Of a DNA stretch of 64,000 bases, positions 36,976-45,780 are shown piece after piece (position 1 is the stretch's first letter; each line of letters begins with the position of its first letter). Origin of the DNA: Pseudoalteromonas sp. R3 (GTDB lineage: Bacteria; Pseudomonadota; Gammaproteobacteria; Enterobacterales; Alteromonadaceae); the NCBI RefSeq assembly GCF_004014715.1, contig NZ_CP034835.1, positions 1,240,001 to 1,304,000 of the forward strand, written 5' to 3'. A program made the position numbers and the translations under genes. The notes below the pieces were generated by a model, which was not told the origin of the DNA, did not search any database, and saw nothing but the letters and a program-made list of their open reading frames with translations.

Positions 36976-37557
36976 ATGCGCAGTGCAGAATTTGACAGAG
37001 AGCAGGTGCTCAGGGCCGCGATGACGGCATTTATGGAAAAGGGGTATGCAAAAACCAGTATGCAGGATCTCAAAGCTGCAACGGGTTTACACCCGGGGTC
37101 TATCTACTGCGCGTTTCAGAATAAGCGCGGTCTGTTGCTGGCGGCTCTGGAGCAGTACAACCGGGATCGTGGTGATGAGTTACAGGCGTTGTTTTCACAG
37201 CACTCATCTGCCAGAGCAGGGCTTTCAGCCTACCTGACTCATGTCGTGGATGAATGTGTGAGTTGCGAACCACAAAAGTTGTGTCTGACGCAAAAAGCGC
37301 TGAACGAGCTGGCCGAGCAGGATGCGGAGGCCCAGGCTATTCTCAGTGAGCAATGTGCCATGTGGCGTAATGCTTTGTGTGCAGTGTTTGAGCGTATTGC
37401 CGAGCAAGGTGAGTTGACAGGTACGCGCTCTCCTTTGGACAGAGCGCGCGGCCTCATTGTCAGTATTTACGGGTTGCGTACCTTTGCTCATACGCACCCA
37501 GAGCCTCAGGTTATGCGTGATTTGGGTGCGCAAATACTCAAAGACGTTTGTCAGTAA
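36976..37557 (+). CDS. TetR family transcriptional regulator
   Basis: 193 residues from the ATG at 36976, favoured because AGGAG lies nine bases upstream; an ATG at 36952 would add eight residues. The N-terminal helix-turn-helix reads REQVLRAAMTAFMEKGYAKT...DLKAATGLHPGSIYCAFQNK, followed by a helical ligand domain containing several Cys (CVSCEPQKLC, QCAMW), which could sense electrophiles as NemR does. It is divergent from the OYE gene and probably controls both through the palindromes between them. Confidence 0.88.
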   Translation: MRSAEFDREQVLRAAMTAFMEKGYAKTSMQDLKAATGLHPGSIYCAFQNKRGLLLAALEQYNRDRGDELQALFSQHSSARAGLSAYLTHVVDECVSCEPQKLCLTQKALNELAEQDAEAQAILSEQCAMWRNALCAVFERIAEQGELTGTRSPLDRARGLIVSIYGLRTFAHTHPEPQVMRDLGAQILKDVCQ

Positions 37558-37698
37558 ACTAAAGTGTACGTGTCAGTTTGGCGGGCTCTGTGGCGAATTG
37601 GATAAATTATCAGCAAGTATGCTAGTCTCAAATCTCATTACTTTTTCTTATTTTTAATTAATTGGCTAAGGGGAAGTGAGATCCCCAGGGAGATGACC

Positions 37699-38388
37699 AT
37701 GAGACAGCTGGACGACAATATTTGGATCTTCGATGGTGAAGCGGTATCTTTTTTCACCATGCCTTTCACTACCCGAATGACGATAGTACGTTTACCTTGC
37801 GGCGGATTGTGGGTACACAGTCCAATTCGCCTGACACCTGAGCTGCGTGAGCAGGTCGATTCGCTTGGGCCCGTGACCTATCTGATTGCACCCAATCACC
37901 TCCACCACCTGTTTATGGCACCCTGGCAGGAGGCCTATCCACAAGCGCAAACCTTTGGTACACAGGAAGTCAAAGACAAGTGTGAGACACTCAGTTTTGA
38001 TGATATCCTTGATAACGACCATCATTACCCCTGGGATAATACACTGAAAACGCTGCTTTTTACGGGCTCACCGGCAATGGAAGAAGCGGTGTTCTATCAC
38101 CCTGAAAGTGGCACGTTACTGGTCACCGATTTGATTGAAAATTTTGATCCCCAGAGCCTGAACACCTTCCAGCGCTTTGTGGCAAAAGGCGCGGGTGTGG
38201 TCGCACCTGAAGGCCAGACTCCACTAGACTGGCGACTGAGTTTTATTTTCCATCACGATACGGCGAGGGTGCATTTACACAAGATGTTAAGCTGGGCGCC
38301 AAAGCGGTTGGTGATGGCACATGGCCTCATCATAGAGGAAGACGCGGTTGCCTTTTTACAACGGGCATTTGACTGGTTGGATAAATAA
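37699..38388 (+). CDS. DUF4336-like metallo-beta-lactamase-fold protein
   Basis: 229 residues from the ATG at 37699, six bases after GGGAG; the ATG at 37693 is too close. TYLIAPNHLHHLFMAPWQEAYPQA resembles a degenerate MBL-fold metal region, and the whole looks like the DUF4336 family, whose function is unknown. ALLVTDLIENFD and LVMAHGLIIEEDA are the later conserved parts. It probably forms its own transcript. Confidence 0.75.
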   Translation: MRQLDDNIWIFDGEAVSFFTMPFTTRMTIVRLPCGGLWVHSPIRLTPELREQVDSLGPVTYLIAPNHLHHLFMAPWQEAYPQAQTFGTQEVKDKCETLSFDDILDNDHHYPWDNTLKTLLFTGSPAMEEAVFYHPESGTLLVTDLIENFDPQSLNTFQRFVAKGAGVVAPEGQTPLDWRLSFIFHHDTARVHLHKMLSWAPKRLVMAHGLIIEEDAVAFLQRAFDWLDK

Positions 38389-38546
38389 GTTTAATTGTTT
38401 GATTTTATTATTTATAAATCGAAAATTCGAAACAAAGTATTGCACCAGTAAGACCAAAGTTGATAAGTATTCAAGTGTTTGTATCTGGTATGTGAATAAA
38501 AAATCCGCTACGCTGGTGCGATAATAACAAGAATATTGTCAGGGTT

Positions 38547-39455
38547 ATGGAGTTTCAATTCGCCAACGCGCGTTTGAATGTTGCTACGCAGTGCGTCATC
38601 ATCAATCAGCGGTCAACGCAGCTGGATGACCGCGCCTTTTTGCTTCTCAATTATCTAATACAGCGCCGGCCACAGGTTTGCTCGCATGCCGAATTGGTCA
38701 AGTTATTGTGGCCAAATACTGTGGTTTCAGATTGGTCATTGCCTAAACTGGTTTCAGATCTGCGCAGCCAGTTAAACCGCGCAGGGATACAACAAAATTG
38801 CATCGTTACCGTACGTGGTCAGGGTTATCGTTTCGCACCTGCCATCGAGGTCACCGAGCATCAGGCGACAGGCTCTTTAATGGGGACGGTGGGCAGTACT
38901 GATACCGCAACGATGACGGCTCAGCCGATGCAAATGATGTCTTTGCGAGAGCACAATGCCTTGCCTGCCCGATATTGGTTACCTGTATTGGTGATCGCCT
39001 GTCTGTGCTTCGTTGGCCTGATGACGCATAGCACTGAACAGACGCCAATATTGCGTCATGGTGAACCGGTGGATGCTATCGGGCGGATACTTTGGGTGGA
39101 CGACAACCCACAGAATAATCTGCAGGAAAAGCGCTACTTTGAGCGCCACCATATTGGTGTCTATCCCGTGAAAACCACTGAAGAAGCCTTATTGTTGTTA
39201 CAAATGTATGAGTACAACTTGATTATTTCTGATATGGGCAGGGCCCAGGAGCCTTTGGCGGGGTTGAAATTGTTGCAGCAGCTCAGAGCATCCGGTAATC
39301 ACACACCGTATTATTTCTACACGCTGATCGACAGTCAGGAGATGCTGCAGGTGATCGAAAACAGTGGCGGACAAGGGGTTGCGACTCAGCGGCCACAGCT
39401 CTATGGTAAAATATTATCTCACTTTGCTACAAAAAATATAGACTTAAGTGATTGA
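38547..39455 (+). CDS. Membrane-anchored winged-helix regulator with receiver-like C-terminal domain
   Basis: 302 residues. Domain 1 (about 3-105) is an OmpR/CadC-type winged helix (LLNYLIQRRPQVCSHAELVK, TVRGQGYRFAP). After a short linker comes one hydrophobic segment (YWLPVLVIACLCFVGLM, about 142-160). Domain 3 (about 178-300) reads like a response-regulator receiver: RILWVDDNPQNN with the acidic pair, and YNLIISDMGR with the usual phospho-acceptor Asp near 228. CadC-type topology would place domain 3 in the periplasm, which is odd for a receiver. Partner and targets unknown. Confidence 0.8.
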   Translation: MEFQFANARLNVATQCVIINQRSTQLDDRAFLLLNYLIQRRPQVCSHAELVKLLWPNTVVSDWSLPKLVSDLRSQLNRAGIQQNCIVTVRGQGYRFAPAIEVTEHQATGSLMGTVGSTDTATMTAQPMQMMSLREHNALPARYWLPVLVIACLCFVGLMTHSTEQTPILRHGEPVDAIGRILWVDDNPQNNLQEKRYFERHHIGVYPVKTTEEALLLLQMYEYNLIISDMGRAQEPLAGLKLLQQLRASGNHTPYYFYTLIDSQEMLQVIENSGGQGVATQRPQLYGKILSHFATKNIDLSD

Positions 39456-39616
39456 AAATAATGCTTTTCAAAATGATTCAAAGGACAGGTGATGACTTTT
39501 TCGCTGCGCTGTGCCACGGTTAAATTGTTGCTCTCCCGACCTTTGGCATTGACATACATTCGCTGAGCAATGTGGGTGTATGGCGACAGGATTAAAGACC
39601 TGAACACATGTCTCGG

Positions 39617-39653
39617 CCCTGGCACTGGATTATAGGTGCCAGGGTCTTTTTTT
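39617..39653. terminator. Terminator between the winged-helix gene and cmoM
   Basis: CCCTGGCAC and GTGCCAGGG pair around TGGATTATAG, followed on the plus strand by TCTTTTTTTAT. It lies between convergent genes and could serve the plus-strand transcript. Confidence 0.85.
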
Positions 39654-39669
39654 ATGGCTATTGTTACCT

Positions 39670-40482
39670 TCAAGTTGTGTGATGGCATTGCATCATTAAA
39701 TGTGTATACCTGCCAAGTGAGGCGTAGGGCTCTTGCTGATTATATTTGAGTTCCAGTGCCAATAGTGCGTCAAACTGACTGTTCGCTTTATCTGATTCCC
39801 GCAAATAATCATGAAAGCAACGTACACCTGACTGACTCAATTTTTGCAGGGGTAAAGCGCCGAGCCAATTGTTTACATCATCCGGCTCCAGTGGTCGGTT
39901 GGGGCTTAGCCCGACTTTCTGCTTGACCTGTAAACCATTAAGCACATAGTCAAAATTGCCATACACCATGTTGGCCATGCGCTGAGCTGCACGATTGTAA
40001 TACATTAAAGACAGATAGCCCTCAGTGGTTAACCTGTCTGACAGCAGTTTTAACGCCTTTTGTTGTTCAGTCAGCCATTCCAGTACAGCATGGCAAAGTA
40101 CCAAATCAAACTGACCCAGGTTCAGATCCGGCAGTGCCTGTAATGGGGCATGGATCAGGGTAAGACGGTCGCTGACGCCCAGGGTTTCGGCCTGTGTTTG
40201 AGCCTGAGCCAGCATCTCCTTTGAGATATCTATCAGAGTGACGTGATGGCCCTGCTGTGCCAAAAACATCGCCAGCTGGCCCTGGCCGCCACCAACATCA
40301 AGCACCGTTTTTTCGCAGTCGACACCCAGCCAGGGCACATGTTGGATTAGGTCTCGCTGGAGCACTGCTTCTCTCAGTTTGCCCTTTGATGTGCCATAAA
40401 TGTTATTTTTAAATTTACCGGTTAACTCGCTGAAATTGCGATCCTCATTTCTGTTGAGGGTGCGCTGTTTATGTCTTGCCAT
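39670..40482 (-). CDS. cmoM: tRNA 5-carboxymethoxyuridine methyltransferase CmoM
   Basis: 270 residues from the ATG at 40482. CmoM methylates cmo5U34 to mcmo5U34 in certain tRNAs using SAM. DRNFSELTGKFKNNIYGTSKG, VLDVGGGQGQLAMFLAQQGH (SAM site), CHAVLEWL and GVRCFHDYLRESD closely follow the E. coli protein formerly called SmtA. It has an extra 20-residue basic N-terminus (MARHKQRTLNRNE). The start lies eight bases past the stop of the NIF3 gene, so both probably share a transcript. Confidence 0.93.
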   Translation of the reverse strand: MARHKQRTLNRNEDRNFSELTGKFKNNIYGTSKGKLREAVLQRDLIQHVPWLGVDCEKTVLDVGGGQGQLAMFLAQQGHHVTLIDISKEMLAQAQTQAETLGVSDRLTLIHAPLQALPDLNLGQFDLVLCHAVLEWLTEQQKALKLLSDRLTTEGYLSLMYYNRAAQRMANMVYGNFDYVLNGLQVKQKVGLSPNRPLEPDDVNNWLGALPLQKLSQSGVRCFHDYLRESDKANSQFDALLALELKYNQQEPYASLGRYTHLMMQCHHTT

Positions 40483-40489
40483 GGTGCGA

Positions 40490-41266
40490 TTATACCGGGT
40501 TGTCGATATCAACAAATTCGACATCCAGACCGAACTGCGCAGCCAGGTATTCTCCTAAAGCTTTGGCACCGTAGCGCTCGGTAGCATGGTGTCCCGCTGC
40601 AAAGAAGTGGATCTGTTGCTCATTTGAAGAATGAATGGTCTGTTCCGACGCTTCTCCTGTCAGATAAGCATCGATCCCCTGACTGGCCGCCAGATCAATA
40701 AAGCTCTGTCCACCCCCTGTGCACCAGGCAATGGTCTTGATCAGGTGATCGCCCGCCTGGTTGAGTAGTGGTTTACGGCCCAGCTTCTGTTCAATCAAAG
40801 CGGCAAAGTCGGTCGCAGCCATGGGCTCGCTCAGTTTGCCTTTTACTGCCACGCTGTTGCTGTTCCAGGGTTCCAATGGACGCTCAAGTGTCAGGCCCAG
40901 CAGCTTACCCAGTTGTGCGTTGTTGCCCACCTCAGGGTGCACATCCAGAGGCAGGTGATAGGCCAACAGGTTTATGTCATGCGCGAGCAAGCTTTGCAGG
41001 CGGCGCTTTTTCATACCGGTTACTGTTTGGTCTTCGCCTTTCCAGAAATAGCCATGGTGCACCAGTATGGCATCGGCTTGTCTGTCGATTGCTGCGTCAA
41101 TCAGTGCCTGACTGGCAGTGACACCGGTGATCACCTTGCGGATCTCGGTTTTGCCTTCAACTTGTAAGCCGTTTGGGCAATAATCTTTGATTTGAAAAGG
41201 CTTTAGATATTCATTGAGGTGATTTACCAGCTTTTTACGTTGCATCATGCTCTCACTGTCGGACAT
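40490..41266 (-). CDS. NIF3/YbgI family dinuclear metal-centre protein
   Basis: 258 residues from the ATG at 41266. NIF3 proteins form toroidal hexamers with a two-metal site; the E. coli member (YbgI) has been linked to GTP cyclohydrolase I-like metal binding, but its role is unsettled. Motifs: DYCPNGLQVEGK, ADAILVHHGYFWKGED, LPLDVHPEVGNNAQL, WCTGGGQSFIDLA and AAGHHATERYGAKAL. It probably leads an operon with cmoM. Confidence 0.92.
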   Translation of the reverse strand: MSDSESMMQRKKLVNHLNEYLKPFQIKDYCPNGLQVEGKTEIRKVITGVTASQALIDAAIDRQADAILVHHGYFWKGEDQTVTGMKKRRLQSLLAHDINLLAYHLPLDVHPEVGNNAQLGKLLGLTLERPLEPWNSNSVAVKGKLSEPMAATDFAALIEQKLGRKPLLNQAGDHLIKTIAWCTGGGQSFIDLAASQGIDAYLTGEASEQTIHSSNEQQIHFFAAGHHATERYGAKALGEYLAAQFGLDVEFVDIDNPV

Positions 41267-41477
41267 CAAAAAGACCTAGTTTAGCGTTTTTTACAGTGGC
41301 GAAAAAGCGTTAACCCAAATTCACAATCATCGTCTTGACGTCCGACACTCGACATTTGACTGAACTGGACTAGCTTTAAGAGATGCAAATGCCTGACGGC
41401 AGTACCACTTTAAAGAAGGGCATGTACCTATGCCGTTTTGTAGGGTGGCGCTGCCTGCAATCTGTGAGGAAATCACC

Positions 41478-41944
41478 ATGACAGTTTCAGCGATACCCGA
41501 TGGCTACCATGCCCTGACGCCTTATTTAATCACCGAAAATGCTGCACAAGCTATAGAATTTTATCGTAAGGCTTTTTCTGCCGAGCTGGTTATGCAGCTG
41601 CCCATGCCTGATGGTGGTGTAGCGCATGCAGAGCTGAAAATTGGCGACTCTCATCTGATGTTATCTGATATGTGCCCTGATATGCACTTTAAAAGCCCGC
41701 AACAGTTAGGCGGGACACCAGTTAGTCTGATGCTGTATGTACCTGATGTCGACAGTACGTTTGCTCAGGCTGTTACTGCGGGGCGACCGAGCTTCGTCCT
41801 GTCGTTGACCAGTTTTACGGTGACAGAGCCGGGACGCTGCAAGACCCGTTTGGTCATGTCTGGACAATTGGAACGCACCTTGAAGACTTAAGCGAAGATG
41901 AAATTATGGCGAGAATGTCGGAATGGATGACGGACGATTCTTAA
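41478..41944 (+). pseudogene. VOC (glyoxalase-like) protein with one frameshift
   Basis: The start ATG at 41478 follows GAGGA. The first 101 residues (DGYHALTPYLITENAAQAIEFY, MQLPMPDGGVAHAELKIGD) are a typical PhnB/YdcK-like VOC fold. At 41780-41783 the run GGGG seems to lack one G; adding it restores FYGDRAGTLQDPFGHVWTIG, the classic VOC ending, and a 155-residue protein closing with SEWMTDDS. As written, the frame runs into unrelated residues and stops at 41891. Function within the VOC superfamily cannot be specified. Confidence 0.85.
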
Positions 41945-42043
41945 TTAAAGTAAAATAATTGTTGATTTATTGTTTTTGAAATGGCACGTTATTCTTGTTG
42001 ATTTATTCAGCGATCATAAAATATTCAACTCAAGGAAAAGAAA

Positions 42044-42205
42044 ATGAAATTACAAATTAAAAAGTCAGCACTAAAGCGCCTTACCGACACACAACAGCTG
42101 GCACAGCAGCAGACTCCTAATGTAGCAGGCGGTGCACCATATACTTATCGTTGTCGCCCTGCTGAATCTGAAACTGGTAACCGTTTCTGGGCATGTATGT
42201 GCTAA
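42044..42205 (+). CDS. 53-residue double-glycine peptide, candidate RiPP precursor
   Basis: A strong ribosome site (AAGGAAAAG) lies eight bases before the ATG. The leader MKLQIKKSALKRLTDTQQL continues to PNVAGG, a basic-then-helical leader ending in a Gly-Gly cleavage-type motif. The 22-residue core that follows has aromatic residues (PYTYRC, NRFWACMC) and three Cys, two of them at the very end. Short MKL-K-K leaders of this kind are annotated in Pseudoalteromonas as class I lanthipeptide-like precursors, as I recall. No modifying enzyme or peptidase-transporter lies nearby. It is followed by its own terminator. Confidence 0.65.
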   Translation: MKLQIKKSALKRLTDTQQLAQQQTPNVAGGAPYTYRCRPAESETGNRFWACMC

Positions 42206-42237
42206 TAGCATGATGTAAACTGCATACTGTTTTATCT

Positions 42238-42264
42238 GAGCCCGCTTGATTAGGGCTCTTCTTT
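42238..42264 (+). terminator. Terminator after the small peptide gene
   Basis: GAGCCC, loop GCTTGATTA, GGGCTC, then TTCTTT, 33 bases after the peptide stop. It makes the peptide gene a single-gene transcript and supports it being a real gene. Confidence 0.75.
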
Positions 42265-42503
42265 GGTTCCAGCATCCCCAGAAAAGTAGAACTGGCGTAT
42301 ATCGAAGCACTCCAGCAATATTCTCTGTACAATTACACCTCACCATTTGTATTAAGCAGCTAAACTTAAATGAGCTCCCTGTGTTACATCTGCACATTGT
42401 GTCCACACTGTGTCGCTAGAGTGACAGTAGGTGATCTGGTCAGTACAGCACCTCAGCTTTCACTCAGCCAGATTAAACAACGCTTTCAAAAGGGTGTAGG
42501 GAT

Positions 42504-43163
42504 ATGGTTAAGCGGGTCTTAGTGGTGTTTTTATTAGGTCTTTTGGGTTTGGTCGGTGCGCGCGGTGCGATTGCATCCGATGGCGTGTGTGTCGGGTTAG
42601 GTGGAGGCGCTGTAGTCGAATTAAAGCGCATGTCTTTGCGTGCAGTGAAATCTGTCAGACACATCGTGGTGCTTAATATTGTTGGCACGACGGAGGCAGA
42701 AACGTACCGGCTAACCTTGGACGGTAGGCGCATTAAAGTGATGAGAGCGACCTCGGACAGCGCGAGCTGCGTGTTTATCTATGCCAATCAGGTTGAGCAA
42801 ATTCACGTTTATCTGAGCGAAGGCGACGACAGCTACGACGGTCGCGCTATGGCCATCGAGCAACATGTCTGGGCCGGTAGCGGCGATGATGAGGTGATGG
42901 GGGGGCGCGGTGCGGATCGGTTATTTGGTGGTGTCGGTAATGATGAACTGAGAGGCTTTGCTGGTCGTGATAAGCTCGTTGGTGGTACTGGAAATGATGT
43001 GTTGATCGGCGGTGGTGATAAAGATGTGCTCGAAGGCAGAGATGGGGATGATATTCTTGCTGGTGGTACAGGCTATGACATACTTAATGGCGGCAGCGGA
43101 CGCAATCAGCTCTTTCAGGGAGACATAGTAACCAGCGCAAAAGAGCAGGGGGCACAGTACTGA
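42504..43163 (+). CDS. Exported protein with RTX calcium-binding repeats
   Basis: 219 residues. A signal peptide (MVKRVLVVFLLGLLGLVGARGAIA) precedes a 90-residue unassigned N-terminal part with two Cys, then about six nonapeptide RTX repeats (GSGDDEVMGGRGADRLFGG, GGTGNDVLIGGGDKDVLEG, GRDGDDILAGGTGYDIL), which fold as a Ca-binding beta-roll. A signal peptide with RTX repeats is unusual, because RTX proteins are mostly exported by type I secretion without one. No function can be named. Confidence 0.8.
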   Translation: MVKRVLVVFLLGLLGLVGARGAIASDGVCVGLGGGAVVELKRMSLRAVKSVRHIVVLNIVGTTEAETYRLTLDGRRIKVMRATSDSASCVFIYANQVEQIHVYLSEGDDSYDGRAMAIEQHVWAGSGDDEVMGGRGADRLFGGVGNDELRGFAGRDKLVGGTGNDVLIGGGDKDVLEGRDGDDILAGGTGYDILNGGSGRNQLFQGDIVTSAKEQGAQY

Positions 43164-43229
43164 GCGCCGGCATCTCAACAAGCCTGGTAACACCACCGGT
43201 TAATATATGGATAGCTAAAAAATCTGCTT

Positions 43230-43934
43230 TTAAGCCAAATCTTTACCTATCCACACCACTTTGCCGATGATTTCTAACTGTTCCAGCTCGTCAGCGCGCA
43301 CCACCTGTTCGACGTATTCTTTATTGTCACTGATCAATCTGACAGAGCCATCCAGATACTGTTGTAGCCGTTTTGCATATAACTCTTCACCGAGCCTGAC
43401 TACATAGATCAGGCCTTCACTGAGTTTTTTGTCACTCAAGTCAACCAAAATAGTATTGTTGTTGTGGATGGTGGGTTCCATCGAGTCGCCTTTTGCAAAT
43501 ACCACAGCCAGCTCACTCTTATCGAGATTTTTATAGTCTATCCACTTCTTTCTGAAAGCGAGGTGGCGGGCAACCTGAGCGTTGTCATTAAACGCGCCAT
43601 GGCCGGTACTGACAGACACATGGTAGCCAGGTACTAACACAAAGGCTTCGTTAAATTCATCCAGTTTAACCAGAGGCTGAGTGATGATGGGCGATTGTGG
43701 ACAATCTGTGGTTGTTTCGCCCTGGATAAGCCACATCAGATCTACATTCGCAACCTGAGCAATGCGTGCAACAATACTGAGCTTAGGATCCTCTCCTTTT
43801 AATATGCGTCGTAAAGTTCCTTCCGAAATATCAATTTTTGACGCGAAGGCGCGAATGCTATGCGGCTTAATTGCATATTCAACGCGCTCTGCAAATGCTG
43901 AGATGTCAGCTTCGGTATTAAGTTGTTTTTCCAT
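43230..43934 (-). CDS. Phage-repressor-like protein (HTH plus S24/LexA-type domain)
   Basis: 234 residues from the ATG at 43934; the upstream frame to 44009 looks like leader. N-terminal helix-turn-helix (about 25-70: SIRAFASKIDISEGTLRRILKG, LSIVARIAQVANVDLMWLI). C-terminal S24 peptidase/dimerisation domain with VVFAKGDSMEPTIHNNNTILVD (nucleophile Ser in the SMEP motif) and LYAKRLQQ (Lys base). This is the CI/LexA architecture, suggesting release under DNA damage. It is divergent from a second HTH gene across a region with five TTACGCA-type sites. Confidence 0.88.
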   Translation of the reverse strand: MEKQLNTEADISAFAERVEYAIKPHSIRAFASKIDISEGTLRRILKGEDPKLSIVARIAQVANVDLMWLIQGETTTDCPQSPIITQPLVKLDEFNEAFVLVPGYHVSVSTGHGAFNDNAQVARHLAFRKKWIDYKNLDKSELAVVFAKGDSMEPTIHNNNTILVDLSDKKLSEGLIYVVRLGEELYAKRLQQYLDGSVRLISDNKEYVEQVVRADELEQLEIIGKVVWIGKDLA

Positions 43935-44017
43935 TGTTTTATACCACGCCCTAGGATGTCCCATTTTTAAGCAATATGGCATTATAGGAACTTGGCTGAG
44001 AAAAGGCAATTCAAATT

Positions 44018-44195
44018 TTTACGCAAAATTTTGAATTTTACGCATTGATCTGCGTAAATAATTACACTATTATCTTTCATAAATTACGCATTGGCGGTGT
44101 TTTAAGGATTCAGTCCGCGTTAACGGCCTTTGCTGATAGTAGATAATGACCCAGTTGCATTGATTTGCACGGGGCACATGACAAGATTGCGTAAA
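44018..44195. promoter_or_regulatory. Cluster of five TTACGCA-type operator sites
   Basis: TTTACGCA at 44018-44025 and 44037-44044, ATTACGCA at 44093-44100, and the inverse TGCGTAAA at 44051-44058 and 44188-44195. The copies at 44037-44058 face each other as an inverted repeat with a six-base spacer. They lie between the S24-type repressor gene and the divergent HTH gene, where phage-style operators are expected. Confidence 0.65.
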
Positions 44196-44212
44196 AAAGT
44201 AAGGAAGTGGAT

Positions 44213-44563
44213 ATGACCAGCACAGTAACCTGCAACATCCCAACAGAAACAGTGATCAACCCGTTCGCAATGGGAGGGTCCATGCCGTCGCAGCACGCAG
44301 ACAATACCGAGCAGTTTGATCTTTTAAGAGCGCCTCGTGGTGCCCAGTTATTGAAATATGCACGCAAATTAAGGGGGTATACTCAGGCTGAATCAGCCGC
44401 GAGTTATGGTATCGAGGAGCGCACCTTAAGACGCTGGGAGAACAATGAATTTAATCCAAGGTGGAATGATGTCATTTCTTTGCTGGAGGATGTTTACTTT
44501 ATGGATATTATGCAGGCGATTGCAGGTGTCAGGTCAATGCAAGCACAGGGAAGAGTGGTTTAA
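44213..44563 (+). CDS. Small XRE-type helix-turn-helix protein
   Basis: 116 residues from the ATG at 44213, with AAGGA seven bases upstream. After a 40-residue flexible start, a helix-turn-helix is seen (LLKYARKLRGYTQAESAASY, IEERTLRRWENNEFNPRW). Divergent placement from a CI-like repressor suggests a Cro/CII-like partner or an autoregulated target. No other phage genes are present, so this may be a prophage remnant or a domesticated switch. Confidence 0.75.
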   Translation: MTSTVTCNIPTETVINPFAMGGSMPSQHADNTEQFDLLRAPRGAQLLKYARKLRGYTQAESAASYGIEERTLRRWENNEFNPRWNDVISLLEDVYFMDIMQAIAGVRSMQAQGRVV

Positions 44564-44637
44564 CACGGTTAATGATTGCTGCTGCCCACAGGGTGTTGGC
44601 AGCAGTTCAGTGCACAGACCGAACCACTGCCAGTCAC

Positions 44638-45780
44638 TTATAAGTGTACTATGCTGTCGGCATTGCCATCCGGATCACCGGATGCGCGGCCATCTGTTCT
44701 GGGGTTGCCATTGCTCATCATGATCACGGCACAAGCAGCGGGTGATGCCATCGAGGTACCTGACATTGTGGTTGTGCCTCCACCACTGCGTGTAGATAAA
44801 ATACTGACACCAGGTGCGGCGTAATCTACCGGAGGGTTACCATAGTTTGAAAAACTCGCGAAGCGATCATTAGCATCTGTGGCCGAGATAGTATAAACAC
44901 GCGGGTGTGAAGCACTGGCTGGTGAGACATTGCTGGCATGCTGGCTTTCATTGCCCGCCGCAATCACAAAGAAGGCGCCTGATTGTTGTGCTGCGCTTTC
45001 AACAGCATCGTTTAGCTCCTGGTTGAAGCCGCCACCAAGGCTCATATTGACACAGTCACCGGGTGATGCGTTGGCTGCAACATGGTCAATACCGGCTAAG
45101 ACACCTGACCAACTACCAGAGCCCCGGGAATCGAGCACTTTGACTGGAACGACGGTGGCGCCTGCAGCGACACCGACAACATCGATGCCATTATCTAGCG
45201 CTGCAATGGTACCTGCGACATGGGTACCGTGACCATTCCCATCGTCCACACCGGCATTCTTTCCTTTACTAAATGCGCTGAAGCCTCGGCTGCTGTCCAC
45301 ATTGAGGTCGTTATGGTCAACATCAATACCTGTGTCTATGACCCAGGCTGTATAGCCACTGCCATCAATTGGACCACCTACTCGGCTGACACTCCATGGA
45401 ATGGTCTGGCCTTGCGAACCACCACCGCCTGGCTTTCCGAGTTTTTTTGCCGGGCTGGCATACACGGCGCCGTCTGGGGTAAAGCGCATTGAAGCAGACT
45501 CAGCGGCAAACGTTGCACGTGCCTGCTCGCAGCTCATATTGACTGCCATGCCTTTCATTGCATGTTTATAAATGTGTTTTGCCTGAGCGTTTGCACGAGC
45601 CAGCAATCCTCTGGCCTTACCCTCAACATCCAGCTTTTCTGTTTTATCGTCAAATCTGACGATGCAGGTATTGTTGATAGCCAGCTGAGCGGCTGCTCCC
45701 TGATAATCGGGTTCAGACGCTGATACTGTGGCACTGGATAGAGCACTTACAATCGATAAGCAAATTAAAGAATGTTTCAT
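44638..45780 (-). CDS. Secreted subtilisin-like (S8) serine protease
   Basis: 380 residues. A signal peptide (MKHSLICLSIVSALSSATVSA) and a propeptide (to about 115) precede the catalytic domain. The triad is visible: Asp in AWVIDTGIDVDHND, His in GNGHGTHVAGTIAALDNG, Ser in GTSMASPAA, with the oxyanion Asn in IAAGNESQH. There is no C-terminal PPC or P-domain, so it is a minimal subtilisin. It converges on the HTH gene. Such proteases are typical of marine Alteromonadales and act outside the cell. Confidence 0.95.
   Translation of the reverse strand: MKHSLICLSIVSALSSATVSASEPDYQGAAAQLAINNTCIVRFDDKTEKLDVEGKARGLLARANAQAKHIYKHAMKGMAVNMSCEQARATFAAESASMRFTPDGAVYASPAKKLGKPGGGGSQGQTIPWSVSRVGGPIDGSGYTAWVIDTGIDVDHNDLNVDSSRGFSAFSKGKNAGVDDGNGHGTHVAGTIAALDNGIDVVGVAAGATVVPVKVLDSRGSGSWSGVLAGIDHVAANASPGDCVNMSLGGGFNQELNDAVESAAQQSGAFFVIAAGNESQHASNVSPASASHPRVYTISATDANDRFASFSNYGNPPVDYAAPGVSILSTRSGGGTTTMSGTSMASPAACAVIMMSNGNPRTDGRASGDPDGNADSIVHL

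Noticed and set aside
43230..44563. Intact prophage around the repressor/HTH pair
   Set aside because: No integrase, replication, packaging or structural genes are nearby; only the switch-like pair is present.
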